A stretch of 59,184 nt of DNA from Desulfuromonadaceae bacterium. Its GTDB lineage: Bacteria > Desulfobacterota > Desulfuromonadia > Geobacterales > Pseudopelobacteraceae. The position numbers and the translations under genes were made by a program. Under the pieces are notes generated by a model. The model was not told where the DNA came from. It saw only the letters and a list, made by a program, of their open reading frames with translations, and made no database searches. This document shows, piece after piece, positions 9,799 to 18,029 of the stretch. Position 1 is the stretch's first letter. Each line of letters starts with the position of its first letter. The DNA lies in NCBI GenBank assembly GCA_028712665.1, contig JAQTRC010000006.1, positions 1-59,184 of the forward strand, in the 5' to 3' direction.

Positions 9799-9869
9799 CA
9801 GGTGAGAAGGTAGAAGGCTGAAGGCCGAAGGTTTCCTAAAAGCCTTCAGCCTTCTACCTTCAGCCTGAC
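9799..9869. repeat. Heptad repeat array overlapping the end of the kinase gene
   Basis: The left arm has GAAGGTAGAAGGCTGAAGG, the middle is TTTCCTAAA, and the right arm has CCTTCAGCCTTCTACC followed by TTCAGCC. The arms are complementary over about 25 bases. The stop codon of the histidine kinase (complement of 9860-9862) lies within the right arm. Confidence 0.88.
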
Positions 9870-10933
9870 TTCGGAAGTACGAACCATACGCGTGTGCCGT
9901 TTTCGTCGCTTTCAGCGCCAACGGTGCCGCCATGCGCCTCGATCAGTTCCTTGACGATCGCCAGTCCGATACCCGCACCTCCCGCATTTCGGGAGCGCGA
10001 ACGATCCGTCCGGAAAAAGCGTTCGAACAGATACGGAATATCATCTGCCGCGATCACTGCGCCGCTGTTGGTGAAGACGATCTTTACGCCGCCGGCGGTA
10101 CGCTGCTCCGAAATCGTGACGCGTCCGGACGGCGGGGTGTATTTCCAGGCATTGTCGACCAGGTTGCGAATCGCCTGCAACAGCTTGTCCCGATCCGCCT
10201 TCACCAGATCGCCGTCCGGATCGAGTTGCCACTGCACGTTAATCTCCTTCTCCTGGAAGTTCGGCCGATAAAGGTCCATGATCTGGGTCAGCAGTTCGTG
10301 GAGGGAGAGTTCCTGGCAATCGAGAAATGACTTGGCGGCATCTGCTCTCGCCAGTTGCTGGAGATCCTCGACCAGGTTGACAAGGCGCAGAACCTCCTGC
10401 TCAAGCATCCGGAAGGTCTCCGGAGTTGGCGGTATGACGGAATCGCTCAACCCTTCCAGATAACCGCGCAGATTGGTCAGCGGAGTTCGCAGTTCGTGGG
10501 ATATGTCGGCCACCATGTTCTTCCGAAGCCGTTCAATCATCTCCAGATTCTCGGCCATGTGGTTAAAGGCATCGGCAAGCTGCCCCCCTTCATAGCGGGA
10601 CAGCACGTTGACTCTTTCGGAATAATCGCCGTCGGCAACCTTTTTGGTGATGGCGGTGATCTGTAACAGGGGGCGCAAGACCCAGCTGGTCAAGAGATAG
10701 GTAAAGAGCAGGGTAAAGGCCAGCGCAACGAGAACCCCCCAGAACATGTGGTGGTGGATGGCCTCAAGAAACCTGTTATGCGCATCGACCGGCGAGACAT
10801 GGAAACGTTCTGCCAACTCCTTGTAATACTCTGCCGCACGCCGATCTACGGCTTGCCAGACAACCATTGCAAAAATCGCGAAGATCGGTACAATATGGCC
10901 AATCAATAATTTCCAGAGCAGCCTCTGTCGCAT
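9860..10933 (-). CDS. Membrane sensor histidine kinase, BaeS/PhoR-like
   Basis: A 357-residue kinase that would autophosphorylate in response to an envelope signal and pass the phosphate to the regulator encoded just upstream. Two membrane helices (about 9-27 and 64-84) enclose a short periplasmic loop of about 36 residues. A HAMP linker (about 85-137) follows, then the HisKA box with His146 in DISHELRTPLTNL, the N box VDNAWKYTPP, and G box GIGLAIVKELIEAHGG of the ATPase domain. The ATG has AGGGG eight bases upstream. The last codons and the stop come from a heptad array. The small sensor loop suggests it detects membrane state more than a soluble ligand. Confidence 0.92.
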   Translation of the reverse strand: MRQRLLWKLLIGHIVPIFAIFAMVVWQAVDRRAAEYYKELAERFHVSPVDAHNRFLEAIHHHMFWGVLVALAFTLLFTYLLTSWVLRPLLQITAITKKVADGDYSERVNVLSRYEGGQLADAFNHMAENLEMIERLRKNMVADISHELRTPLTNLRGYLEGLSDSVIPPTPETFRMLEQEVLRLVNLVEDLQQLARADAAKSFLDCQELSLHELLTQIMDLYRPNFQEKEINVQWQLDPDGDLVKADRDKLLQAIRNLVDNAWKYTPPSGRVTISEQRTAGGVKIVFTNSGAVIAADDIPYLFERFFRTDRSRSRNAGGAGIGLAIVKELIEAHGGTVGAESDENGTRVWFVLPKSG

Positions 10934-10944
10934 GAATTACCCCT

Positions 10945-11002
10945 TTAGGCTGAAGGGGGTCAGGCTGAAGGATTTTGTTTTAACCTTCACCCTTCAGCCT
11001 AA
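10945..11002. repeat. Heptad repeat between kinase and regulator genes
   Basis: A compact inverted pair: TTAGGCTGAAGGGGGTCAGG and GGCTGAAGG on the left, AACCTTCACCCTTCAGCC on the right, with ATTTTGTTTT between. It separates the co-directional regulator and kinase genes, so the hairpin could lower kinase expression relative to the regulator. Confidence 0.85.
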
Positions 11003-11008
11003 TTACCT

Positions 11009-11722
11009 TTATACCTCATCATCCTCACTGAAGCGATATCCGTGCCCCCGCACTGTCAGGATGAAACGGGGCATGGCAGGATCGTCCTCTATTTTTTGGC
11101 GAAGTTTTCCAATGTGAACGTCTATGACCCGGTCGATGACCTCCTCGCCGTGCCGATAGCAGTGGTTCAGGAGCTCCTCCCGGGAAAAGGCCTTGCCGGG
11201 CGAACTCATCAGCGCCTTCAGAAGTTTGAACTCCGACGATGTCAGCGCAATGGCGCGACCGTCGCGAGTGACCTTGTGCTTCTCCATATCCAGTTCCAGC
11301 CCATCAAAAGAGAGCAGCGACAGGGAAGGGGGGGAGGCCGGCCTGCTCCGGCGCAGGATCGCTTTCACCCGCTCCACCAACTCGCGGGGGCTGAACGGCT
11401 TGACCACGTAATCATCGGCTCCCATCGCCAGCCCCGCAACACGATCTACCTCCTCTTCCCGCGCGGTCAGCATCAGGACAGGGAGTTCGGAAATCTTTCG
11501 CAGGGAACGGCAGATCTCCCAACCGTCCATGTTCGGCAGCATGACGTCGAGGATCACTAAAACGGGATTGCATTCGCCGGCGGCCTGAATCGCCTCTCCG
11601 CCATCGTGGACAACCAGAGTCCTGAAACCCTCGCGCTCAAGATACGCTGCAACCAGCGCGGCGGTATTGCGGTCGTCTTCGACTATCAGCACCGTGCCCT
11701 GGTTGTTTATGGATGGGGACAT
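11009..11722 (-). CDS. OmpR/PhoB-family response regulator
   Basis: A 237-residue DNA-binding regulator. The receiver domain holds the acidic pocket EDD near residue 15, phosphoacceptor Asp59 in LVILDVMLPNMDG, and the conserved lysine in DDYVVKPF (about 109). A winged-helix C-terminal domain (about 135-230) includes LTSSEFKLLKALMSSPG and the end motif TVRGHGYRF, typical of OmpR-like proteins. It is the partner of the kinase downstream, from which a heptad array separates it. Target genes are unknown; the flanking radical SAM genes are candidates because of position only. Confidence 0.94.
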   Translation of the reverse strand: MSPSINNQGTVLIVEDDRNTAALVAAYLEREGFRTLVVHDGGEAIQAAGECNPVLVILDVMLPNMDGWEICRSLRKISELPVLMLTAREEEVDRVAGLAMGADDYVVKPFSPRELVERVKAILRRSRPASPPSLSLLSFDGLELDMEKHKVTRDGRAIALTSSEFKLLKALMSSPGKAFSREELLNHCYRHGEEVIDRVIDVHIGKLRQKIEDDPAMPRFILTVRGHGYRFSEDDEV

Positions 11723-11744
11723 GAATTACTCCAAAATCAGGTTA

Positions 11745-11808
11745 TTAGGCTGAAGGCTGAAGGTTAATGCATTCCAAACAGCCCTCAGCCTTCAGCCCTC
11801 AGCTTCGC
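11745..11808. repeat. Heptad repeat overlapping the end of the second radical SAM gene
   Basis: The left arm TTAGGCTGAAGGCTGAAGG faces the inverted CCTCAGCCTTCAGCCCTCAG across about 20 bases. The stop codon of the radical SAM gene (complement of 11799-11801) is the TGA contained in the repeat unit. Confidence 0.87.
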
Positions 11809-13268
11809 CCCCGTCTCATCTCTTCCATCTTAGCCGGGATCTTGCCGAGTATGCCAATCCCCAGTTTTTTCATGACAAAGGAGCTTCCCATGAACAGTTT
11901 GGTGATGCGCATCAGATAGTCTCGCTTGAAGGTGCCCTTCATGGTCATATATTCTATAATCTTTCCCATGTAAAAACGACGGTAGCCATCCGCGATCGCA
12001 ACTTCAATCTGAAGAATGCTCATGTTGTGCGGCTCCAGGACAGGATCAACCAGATTGTATTTTGCATAATCATCGATCCGAATAAGTGGTTTCAAGTCAT
12101 TGTAGCCGTCTGAATACGGCCAGGGGGTAAACGTAAAAAAGTTCGCAATGTCCGGGTTGTACCGCTTGACCAGTTGCATGGTTTTATTTATGCTCTCGGA
12201 AGTCTCCTCGGGAAAACCGACCATGAAAGATGCCTCGGACACTATCTCCTCTTCACGGAGAATATCAAATACCTGCTTCATCTCTTCTGAAACCGGCTCT
12301 TTATTCGTTGCATCAACGGTAGGCTGGCCGGCTGTTTCAACGCCTACCGAGATGTAGATGATTCCTGCTTTCCGGTACTTCCAAATGATCTCCCTGTCCC
12401 TGATGATGTCCGAGGCTCTGGTTTCCATCAACAGATAAACAGGTATATCCTTGTATATAACAGCATCAAGGAGAGCTTCCCAACGCTCCCGGCTCCTTGT
12501 GGGAAACTCATCCGTAATCATAAAGACGTTTACGTGGTACGTCCTATACAGATATTCCAGTTCGTCGGCTACCCTTTGAGGGTCACGGGCGCGCCAGGAG
12601 TTCTCCCAGAACTTCTGCTGGGAGCAGAATGTGCAGCCATGATCACAGCCTCTGGAGGTGCTGATCGCTCCCAGGCGGGAACCGGGAATCACTGAGCTGT
12701 AATACTCCTCCCAGTCGAGAAGATCCCACGCAGCCGGAAGATCATCAATACTCTCGATGAAACTGCGCCTCTCCGTCTTGACAATCGCACCATCCCGCCG
12801 GAAGGCCAGACCGGGGACCGCCGCCGGGTCGCCGCCCGTCTCCAGCGTCTCCAGCAAATGCCGCAGTGTGACTTCACCCTCGCCGATAACTATGTAATCG
12901 ACTGCATGAGAGCTTGTGAGGATCTCTTCAAACATGAATGTCGGGTGCACACCACCCAGGATGGTTACGGTGTCAGGTTTGATCCTCTTGGCAAGTTCAA
13001 GAGTCTTTACGGCGTCGCTGATGGTAGAGGTAACCGCAGTGGAAGCGGTGTAATCGGCCATGGATTCGCGAAAACGGTGTTCAATCTCAGCGTACGCATG
13101 ACCCTTGGCCATGGCATCGTAGATTTCTGCGCCCAGATTTGCCTGGCGGGCAGCAGCGGCAAGATAGACAAAACCGAGCGGAATCCAGCGGCCGGCAATT
13201 TCATCCACGCCACTATGATAAGGGGGGGTGACGAACAGGATTTTTTTATTGTTTGCTGCAGTTTTTAT
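11799..13268 (-). CDS. B12-binding-domain radical SAM protein (second paralogue), probable ATA start
   Basis: Paralogue of the product at 8140-9606, with a B12-binding domain (KKILFVTPPYHSG near the start, GGVHPTF) and cluster cysteines CxxxCxxC in TSRGCDHGCTFCSQ. The first GTG (13208) would remove the first beta strand of the cofactor domain. Reading upstream, the frame encodes the expected family N-terminus, but no in-frame ATG, GTG or TTG is present. An ATA codon at 13268 lies seven bases after a good GGGGAG ribosome site and gives 489 residues, close to the 488 of the paralogue. ATA is a rare start, so this is an inference. The substrate is unknown. The stop comes from a heptad array. Confidence 0.82.
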   Translation of the reverse strand: MKTAANNKKILFVTPPYHSGVDEIAGRWIPLGFVYLAAAARQANLGAEIYDAMAKGHAYAEIEHRFRESMADYTASTAVTSTISDAVKTLELAKRIKPDTVTILGGVHPTFMFEEILTSSHAVDYIVIGEGEVTLRHLLETLETGGDPAAVPGLAFRRDGAIVKTERRSFIESIDDLPAAWDLLDWEEYYSSVIPGSRLGAISTSRGCDHGCTFCSQQKFWENSWRARDPQRVADELEYLYRTYHVNVFMITDEFPTRSRERWEALLDAVIYKDIPVYLLMETRASDIIRDREIIWKYRKAGIIYISVGVETAGQPTVDATNKEPVSEEMKQVFDILREEEIVSEASFMVGFPEETSESINKTMQLVKRYNPDIANFFTFTPWPYSDGYNDLKPLIRIDDYAKYNLVDPVLEPHNMSILQIEVAIADGYRRFYMGKIIEYMTMKGTFKRDYLMRITKLFMGSSFVMKKLGIGILGKIPAKMEEMRRGRS

Positions 13269-13275
13269 TAGATAT

Positions 13276-13281
13276 CTCCCC
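13276..13281 (-). promoter_or_regulatory. Ribosome binding site GGGGAG deciding the start of the radical SAM gene
   Basis: GGGGAG on the minus strand stands seven bases before the ATA codon at 13268-13266. No similar site precedes the GTG at 13208. This position is the main argument for the longer N-terminus. Confidence 0.5.
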
Positions 13282-13563
13282 GGCCCTGATAAAAAGAATG
13301 ATATACGCCCTTGATTAATTGCGACGTTAGCATGTTAAAACGTTAAAATCCAGCCATTTCAAAGGGCGCCTTCCCTGATAAGAGTTCATGGTTTCAAGAT
13401 GGAAACGGAATAAATATCTAATGCTGCGACGACTGGGACCGTACAGGAAAATAATGGGCAATTCTTGCTAAAAAGTGATATACCGTCGTCTATGGGGCAC
13501 TGTTACAGGCATAACGTTGTCGATGAAATTATCTGAGCAGTGATGAATCAGCCGGAGAAATAT
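13282..13563. other. Divergent intergenic region between radical SAM gene and polysaccharide cluster
   Basis: About 280 bases separate two genes that point away from each other, so it should hold both promoters. It is AT-rich near 13300-13350, with the direct repeat GTTAAAACGTTAAAA. I see no clear sigma-70 or sigma-54 pair, no heptad array and no supported ORF. A GTG at 13540 could give the downstream gene eight extra residues. Confidence 0.4.
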
Positions 13564-14544
13564 ATGAAACTCTTCATCCAGATACCATGCTTCAATGAGG
13601 CGGAGGCGCTGCCCGTTACATTGAAAGAGTTGCCCCGCGAACTGCCGGGGTTTAGTTCTGTCGAGTGGCTTGTCATCAATGACGGCAGTACTGACGATAC
13701 TGCTGAAGTAGCTATAAAATCCGGGGTTGACCATATCGTAAGTTTCACCAGCAATCAGGGGCTTGCCAGAGCATTTCTGGCCGGACTGGATGCGGCCGTG
13801 AGGTTGGGGGCTGATATCATCGTTAACACAGATGCTGACAATCAGTATATGGCTGCCGACATTCCTGCGCTGGTAGCCCCGATACTCGCCGGAAAAGCCG
13901 ATGTCGTCATCGGTGCGCGACCGATCGACAAAATCAGTTCCTTTTCTCCGGTAAAGAAAATTCTGCAAAAGATCGGCAGCGCCGTTGTGCGATTAGTCAG
14001 CAGGACAGACATTCCGGATGCCCCAAGCGGTTTCAGGGCCATGACACGCGAGGCCGCCATGCGCTTCAATGTGTTCAATGACTATACATATACTTTGGAA
14101 TCGATAATCCAGGCAGGCCAGAAAGGAATTGCCATCACTTCGGTTCCTGTAAGGGTCAACAGGGCGTTGCGCCCGTCGCGCCTGGTGAAGAGCATTTCCT
14201 CTTATCTCAGAAAATCCCTGGTTACTATCGTAAGGATCTTCGTCGTATACAAAGCCTTCCGATTTTTTATGGGGGTGGGCTTAACGGTTTTATCTCTGGG
14301 GTTGGCGGGGGGCATCAGATACCTCTACTACTATTTCATCGGCGATGGCGCCGGGCATGTTCAGTCCTTGATATTATCATCCATACTTCTGGGAGTCGGT
14401 TTCCAGACCATGCTGACCGCTTTCCTGGCGGACCTGCTGGCGGTAAACCGCCGGCTTATGGAGGATGTCCAGTATAGAGTGAAGAAGCTGGAGTTTTCAA
14501 AAGAGGGCGATCATATATCCGGCGGTAGAAGTAAACCATCATAA
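13564..14544 (+). CDS. Family 2 glycosyltransferase, DPM1/GtrB-like, with C-terminal membrane helices
   Basis: A 326-residue enzyme expected to move a sugar from a nucleotide donor to polyprenyl phosphate or a related acceptor. The GT-A domain begins with IQIPCFNEAEALPVTL and holds the nucleotide-binding NDGSTDDT and the metal-binding NTDADNQY. Two hydrophobic helices near the C-terminus (about 230-260 and 270-300) anchor it, as in GtrB-like proteins. The ATG at 13564 has GGAG at a good distance; the alternative GTG at 13540 lacks one. It is the first gene of the plus-strand polysaccharide cluster and is separated from the next gene by about 40 bases. Confidence 0.88.
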   Translation: MKLFIQIPCFNEAEALPVTLKELPRELPGFSSVEWLVINDGSTDDTAEVAIKSGVDHIVSFTSNQGLARAFLAGLDAAVRLGADIIVNTDADNQYMAADIPALVAPILAGKADVVIGARPIDKISSFSPVKKILQKIGSAVVRLVSRTDIPDAPSGFRAMTREAAMRFNVFNDYTYTLESIIQAGQKGIAITSVPVRVNRALRPSRLVKSISSYLRKSLVTIVRIFVVYKAFRFFMGVGLTVLSLGLAGGIRYLYYYFIGDGAGHVQSLILSSILLGVGFQTMLTAFLADLLAVNRRLMEDVQYRVKKLEFSKEGDHISGGRSKPS

Positions 14545-14584
14545 AAAACTTCTTTACAATAAGCTTAAGTCATTGGAGTTGAAG

Positions 14585-15577
14585 TTGATTTTACTATTTG
14601 AGCCCTGGAACCTCGGTGATGCATTCATCGCCGCATCCGTCGCCAGGCTCGCACCTGAACGTTTCATCCTCGCCTGCAACAGCCGCTGGCATGAAGTATT
14701 AACGCTGGCGTCAGAGAGTTCCCTTAACATGCTCCCCCTGGATCTTCCCTACGTCTGGCGAACGGACAAAAAATTCTTCTCTCTCGGCGACGCCGCTTCG
14801 ACTCCGTCAGCATTTATATCGGATACGAACAAAATCAGTGAGGTCATCAGCATTCGGGGAGATATCCGGGACTGGGTTGCAGCACAGAGGCTTTTTCGGG
14901 ATCTCCCCTTCAATTTTACCGGCTGGATTCCATTCTGCGCCCGGAAAATTTCGCTGGTTGACCTCCCCTTCAAACATGGATATCTGGCGGTTCGCAATCG
15001 CTACCGCGCCTGGGCGGCAGCAGCCGGTATCCCGTTCAGCAAGCTCGAGTCCGCCTACGCACTCCATCCGGAGAAAAAGGAGAATGCTCCCGTACTGATC
15101 CATGTTGGCGCACAATGGCGTTCCAAGCAGTATCCCAACGTAGCAGAGCTGGCCCAGCTTTTGAGTAGTACCGGAAATCGTGTGGAGATTTTGGCAGGGC
15201 CAAGCGATCCGCTTCCGGATCGGATCTTGGCTGAAATGGTGCAAAGGCCCGGATGGCGGGAACTGGTGGAGAAGCTGCGAACTGCGCGATACGTTGTTAC
15301 TAACGATTCCGGTCCGATGCATCTCGCCGCATATCTCGGCTGCCGGACCTTGGCGTTATCCCGTTGCTCCAATATCTCGGAATGGCTTCCCCCCGCCGTA
15401 ACAGCCCTGTCGTCACGATCAGCCCCTCGCGGATACCGGCCAAAGCCGGAATATTGGTCGGATCAAGTTCTGCCCGGCTGGCCCTCGCCGAGTGAAGTTG
15501 CGGCCATAATTGAGAGCGAGGTTCAAGGAACAATCTTGACAGACAACCAAATTATTAAAGGGTTTGAAAAACCTTGA
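14585..15577 (+). CDS. Family 9 glycosyltransferase (heptosyltransferase-like)
   Basis: A GT-B enzyme of 330 residues related to ADP-heptose:LPS heptosyltransferases. The N-terminal half starts with LLFEPWNLGDAFIAASV, matching the family pattern of a GD pair after the first strand. The C-terminal half contains VLIHVGAQWRSKQYP and TNDSGPMHLAAYLGC, the donor-binding signature. A TTG at 14585 follows GGAG by six bases and removes four residues from the longer TTG option at 14573. The gene ends in TTGA, overlapping the flippase start by 4 nt. The actual sugar is unknown; heptose is not implied. Confidence 0.82.
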   Translation: MILLFEPWNLGDAFIAASVARLAPERFILACNSRWHEVLTLASESSLNMLPLDLPYVWRTDKKFFSLGDAASTPSAFISDTNKISEVISIRGDIRDWVAAQRLFRDLPFNFTGWIPFCARKISLVDLPFKHGYLAVRNRYRAWAAAAGIPFSKLESAYALHPEKKENAPVLIHVGAQWRSKQYPNVAELAQLLSSTGNRVEILAGPSDPLPDRILAEMVQRPGWRELVEKLRTARYVVTNDSGPMHLAAYLGCRTLALSRCSNISEWLPPAVTALSSRSAPRGYRPKPEYWSDQVLPGWPSPSEVAAIIESEVQGTILTDNQIIKGFEKP

Positions 15578-16905
15578 ACGCCTCATGGACCAAATACCTG
15601 CCGGAAATTCTTCGGGAATGGCTGCATGGCCGACAGCAGGTCCAGATGGCTATCGGCAACACAGGGTGGCTGCTGTTTGACAGAGTTTTGCGTATGGGGG
15701 TCGGGCTGATCGTCGGAGCCCTGGTCGCACGCTACCTGGAACCCGCCAGATTCGGCGAGCTAGCCTATGTCATTTCCTTCATTGCCTTCTTCCAGGTCAT
15801 TGCCGGGTTGGAAAGCGATCCTTTCATCGTGCGGGACATTGTCCAGGAACGGGAGGATGCCTCGGTCATCCTCGGCACCGCCCTCTGGCTCCGAATAATT
15901 TTTGGGGTTTTCTCTTGGGGCGCAGCCGTCATCGCGATGCTCATGTTCCACGGGGGAGATGACCAACTCGTCCTGATTACGGCCATCGTCGGCGCAACGT
16001 TGGTCTTCCGTGCTGCCGACACGGTCGACCTCTGGTTTCAGAGCCAAAGCCAGAGCCGTAGAACAGTCGTTGCAAGAGTGGCCGCTTTCCTGTTTTCCAC
16101 CGGAGTGAAAGTCGCGCTTCTCCTCGTGAAGGCGCCCTTGGTAGCCTTCGCGGGGGTCATCTGCCTCGAAAGCGCTCTGGTCGCACTCGGGCTGGCCGTC
16201 GCTTACCGGCGCCATCCGACACGCGGTTACTGGCGGGCCCACTTCCAAAACGCAAAAAACCAGATGCACAGCTGCTGGCCCTTTATTGTCACAGGACTCA
16301 TGATCGCAACCTTCTCCAGGGTCGACCAGATCATGCTCAAGGAACTGCTGGGAGAGCGGGAACTCGGCATTTACGCGGCGGCGCTCCCCGTTTCCCAGGC
16401 GTGGAACATGATACCGATGACCCTGCTGATCACTCTTTCGCCGTTCGTTGCGAGGAAAAAAGTTCGGGACGAAAAGGAGTACCAGAATGCGCTAGTGACA
16501 ATTTTCCGGTTTTTCGGTATATTGGCGCTAGTCGGATCATCGGCAACCGCGCTGACAGCGCCTTGGATCATTGAAGCGATGTATGGTTCCCAGTACCAGG
16601 AGTCAGCTGCAATTCTTAGAATACATGTCTTCTCGAACCTGTTCATTTTTCAGGGGGGTGCGCAGGCTCTCTGGGTAGCTAACAATAATGTCAGGAGCGT
16701 CACTCTGTTCGCCACGGCTCTGTCGGCGATCATCAGCGTTATCTTAAGTACCGTTCTTATCAGCAGATTCGGTGTTATGGGCGCCCCTTATTCCATCATC
16801 ATTGCCGAATCCGTTTCCGTCGTCGTCATACCTTGTATTTTTCGCAGGGATCTGCTTGAACTTTATAAGAGGGCGTTTCTATCTGTTGGGCCGAAGTTGC
16901 TGTAA
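15574..16905 (+). CDS. Wzx-type polysaccharide flippase
   Basis: A 443-residue integral membrane protein of the MOP superfamily, expected to move lipid-linked oligosaccharide across the inner membrane. About twelve hydrophobic helices are spread along the chain. The N-terminal region, GNTGWLLFDRVLRMGVGLIV followed by ARYLEPARFGELAY, is typical of Wzx/RfbX proteins. RVDQIMLKELLGERELGIYA marks the second half. It starts with a TTG that overlaps the previous stop (TTGA), implying translational coupling. No Wzy polymerase or Wzz chain regulator was recognised in this cluster, so polymerisation may be encoded elsewhere or not occur. Confidence 0.88.
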   Translation: MNASWTKYLPEILREWLHGRQQVQMAIGNTGWLLFDRVLRMGVGLIVGALVARYLEPARFGELAYVISFIAFFQVIAGLESDPFIVRDIVQEREDASVILGTALWLRIIFGVFSWGAAVIAMLMFHGGDDQLVLITAIVGATLVFRAADTVDLWFQSQSQSRRTVVARVAAFLFSTGVKVALLLVKAPLVAFAGVICLESALVALGLAVAYRRHPTRGYWRAHFQNAKNQMHSCWPFIVTGLMIATFSRVDQIMLKELLGERELGIYAAALPVSQAWNMIPMTLLITLSPFVARKKVRDEKEYQNALVTIFRFFGILALVGSSATALTAPWIIEAMYGSQYQESAAILRIHVFSNLFIFQGGAQALWVANNNVRSVTLFATALSAIISVILSTVLISRFGVMGAPYSIIIAESVSVVVIPCIFRRDLLELYKRAFLSVGPKLL

Positions 16906-16976
16906 CTTGACGGAATTTTTGTCTCCCCCGGTATGATTCTGTCCCGATCATTGACGGTTGAAGATCAAGGTGCAAA

Positions 16977-17963
16977 GTGGAATCTGTTTCAGACCGCATA
17001 AAGAGTGCTCTGCTCAGGATGAATCTCCTCCTTGGAACGATGGAAAAGCTGAATCTCGTCAAAATAACCAAGGTGGACATGCTCAGATGGCGCGGACCGG
17101 GATACCGCAAACAGATACTGCTGGGTGAGGAGGGGCATGACCGGATCAAGGAACTGATCTCCCGGAATGAACCGGTGATGGTTGCCAGGGTCGGATCGGT
17201 GGAATTGGCTTGCCTCCGCCATTATCTTGAAAAGAGAGGGGAGAAGAGGAGAGGGTACGGCCGTAAAATCTGTTCTGCCATGGCCAATAACGCCGGCTTC
17301 TTTCCGGTCGACGATGACTCCCTCGACGCTTTCGCAAAAAATTTCCTGGAACATCTGTCCCATGTCGATGTCATGGGGATTTGGTTCAATCAGTATGAAA
17401 ATGTCATCTGCAACAACTATTGCAGGGAGGCGGAACTGGTAGATTTCGACTGTCTGGAGCCATTCCGGTTTACCGATCCCTGGAGCGGCAGGCTGGCTGG
17501 GCGGAAGGTGCTGGTCGTCCACCCCTTCGCCGAATCCATCATAAAACAGTACAAGGAGAAGAGAAGGTTTCTCTTCTCTTCTCCCGATGTGCTGCCCGAT
17601 TTCGATCTGAAGACAATCAAGTCGGTCCAGTCAATTGGCGGTTCAAAGGTAAATTTCGCCACATGGTTCGACGCCTATGACTACATGTGCGAAGAGATGG
17701 CAAAGGTTGATTTCGATATCTGCATTATCGGCGCCGGAGCATACGGACTCCCCTTGGCTGCATTTGCAAAGAAGCTGGGAAAGCAGGCAATCCATCTGGG
17801 AGGAGTGACTCAAATCCTTTTCGGAATCAAGGGGAAAAGATGGGAAGTTGACCCGGCGTATGCCACTACCACGGCGAAGTTGTTCAACGAACACTGGGTT
17901 CGCCCTCTTGATGGCGAAACTCCTGCAAACAAGGATAGAATAGAAAAAGGGTGTTACTGGTAG
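16977..17963 (+). CDS. GT-D-fold type glycosyltransferase-like protein
   Basis: A 328-residue cytoplasmic protein. It resembles polysaccharide-cluster proteins assigned to the GT-D fold: VMVARVGSVELACLRHYL near residue 65-80 occupies the place of the usual R-G-D/S-x-E nucleotide-binding loop. The strongly conserved IGAGAYGLPLAAFAKKLGKQ and HLGGVTQILFGIKGKRW lie near residues 250-295. Family members probably transfer a sugar, but their donors are poorly known. The GTG at 16977 has AAGGTG five bases upstream. It stands 71 bases after the flippase and 66 before a radical SAM gene, within a co-directional cluster. Confidence 0.6.
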   Translation: MESVSDRIKSALLRMNLLLGTMEKLNLVKITKVDMLRWRGPGYRKQILLGEEGHDRIKELISRNEPVMVARVGSVELACLRHYLEKRGEKRRGYGRKICSAMANNAGFFPVDDDSLDAFAKNFLEHLSHVDVMGIWFNQYENVICNNYCREAELVDFDCLEPFRFTDPWSGRLAGRKVLVVHPFAESIIKQYKEKRRFLFSSPDVLPDFDLKTIKSVQSIGGSKVNFATWFDAYDYMCEEMAKVDFDICIIGAGAYGLPLAAFAKKLGKQAIHLGGVTQILFGIKGKRWEVDPAYATTTAKLFNEHWVRPLDGETPANKDRIEKGCYW

Positions 17964-18029
17964 CCTTTCAAAAGGGGAGTTGAAAGATGCTTCCCATTTC
18001 TGATCCGCTGCATTCATCGAAAGAAGCTT

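Noticed and set aside
17146-17522. Minus-strand ORFs opposite the GT-D-type gene
   Set aside because: They are shadows with no known domains, within a gene with clear family segments.
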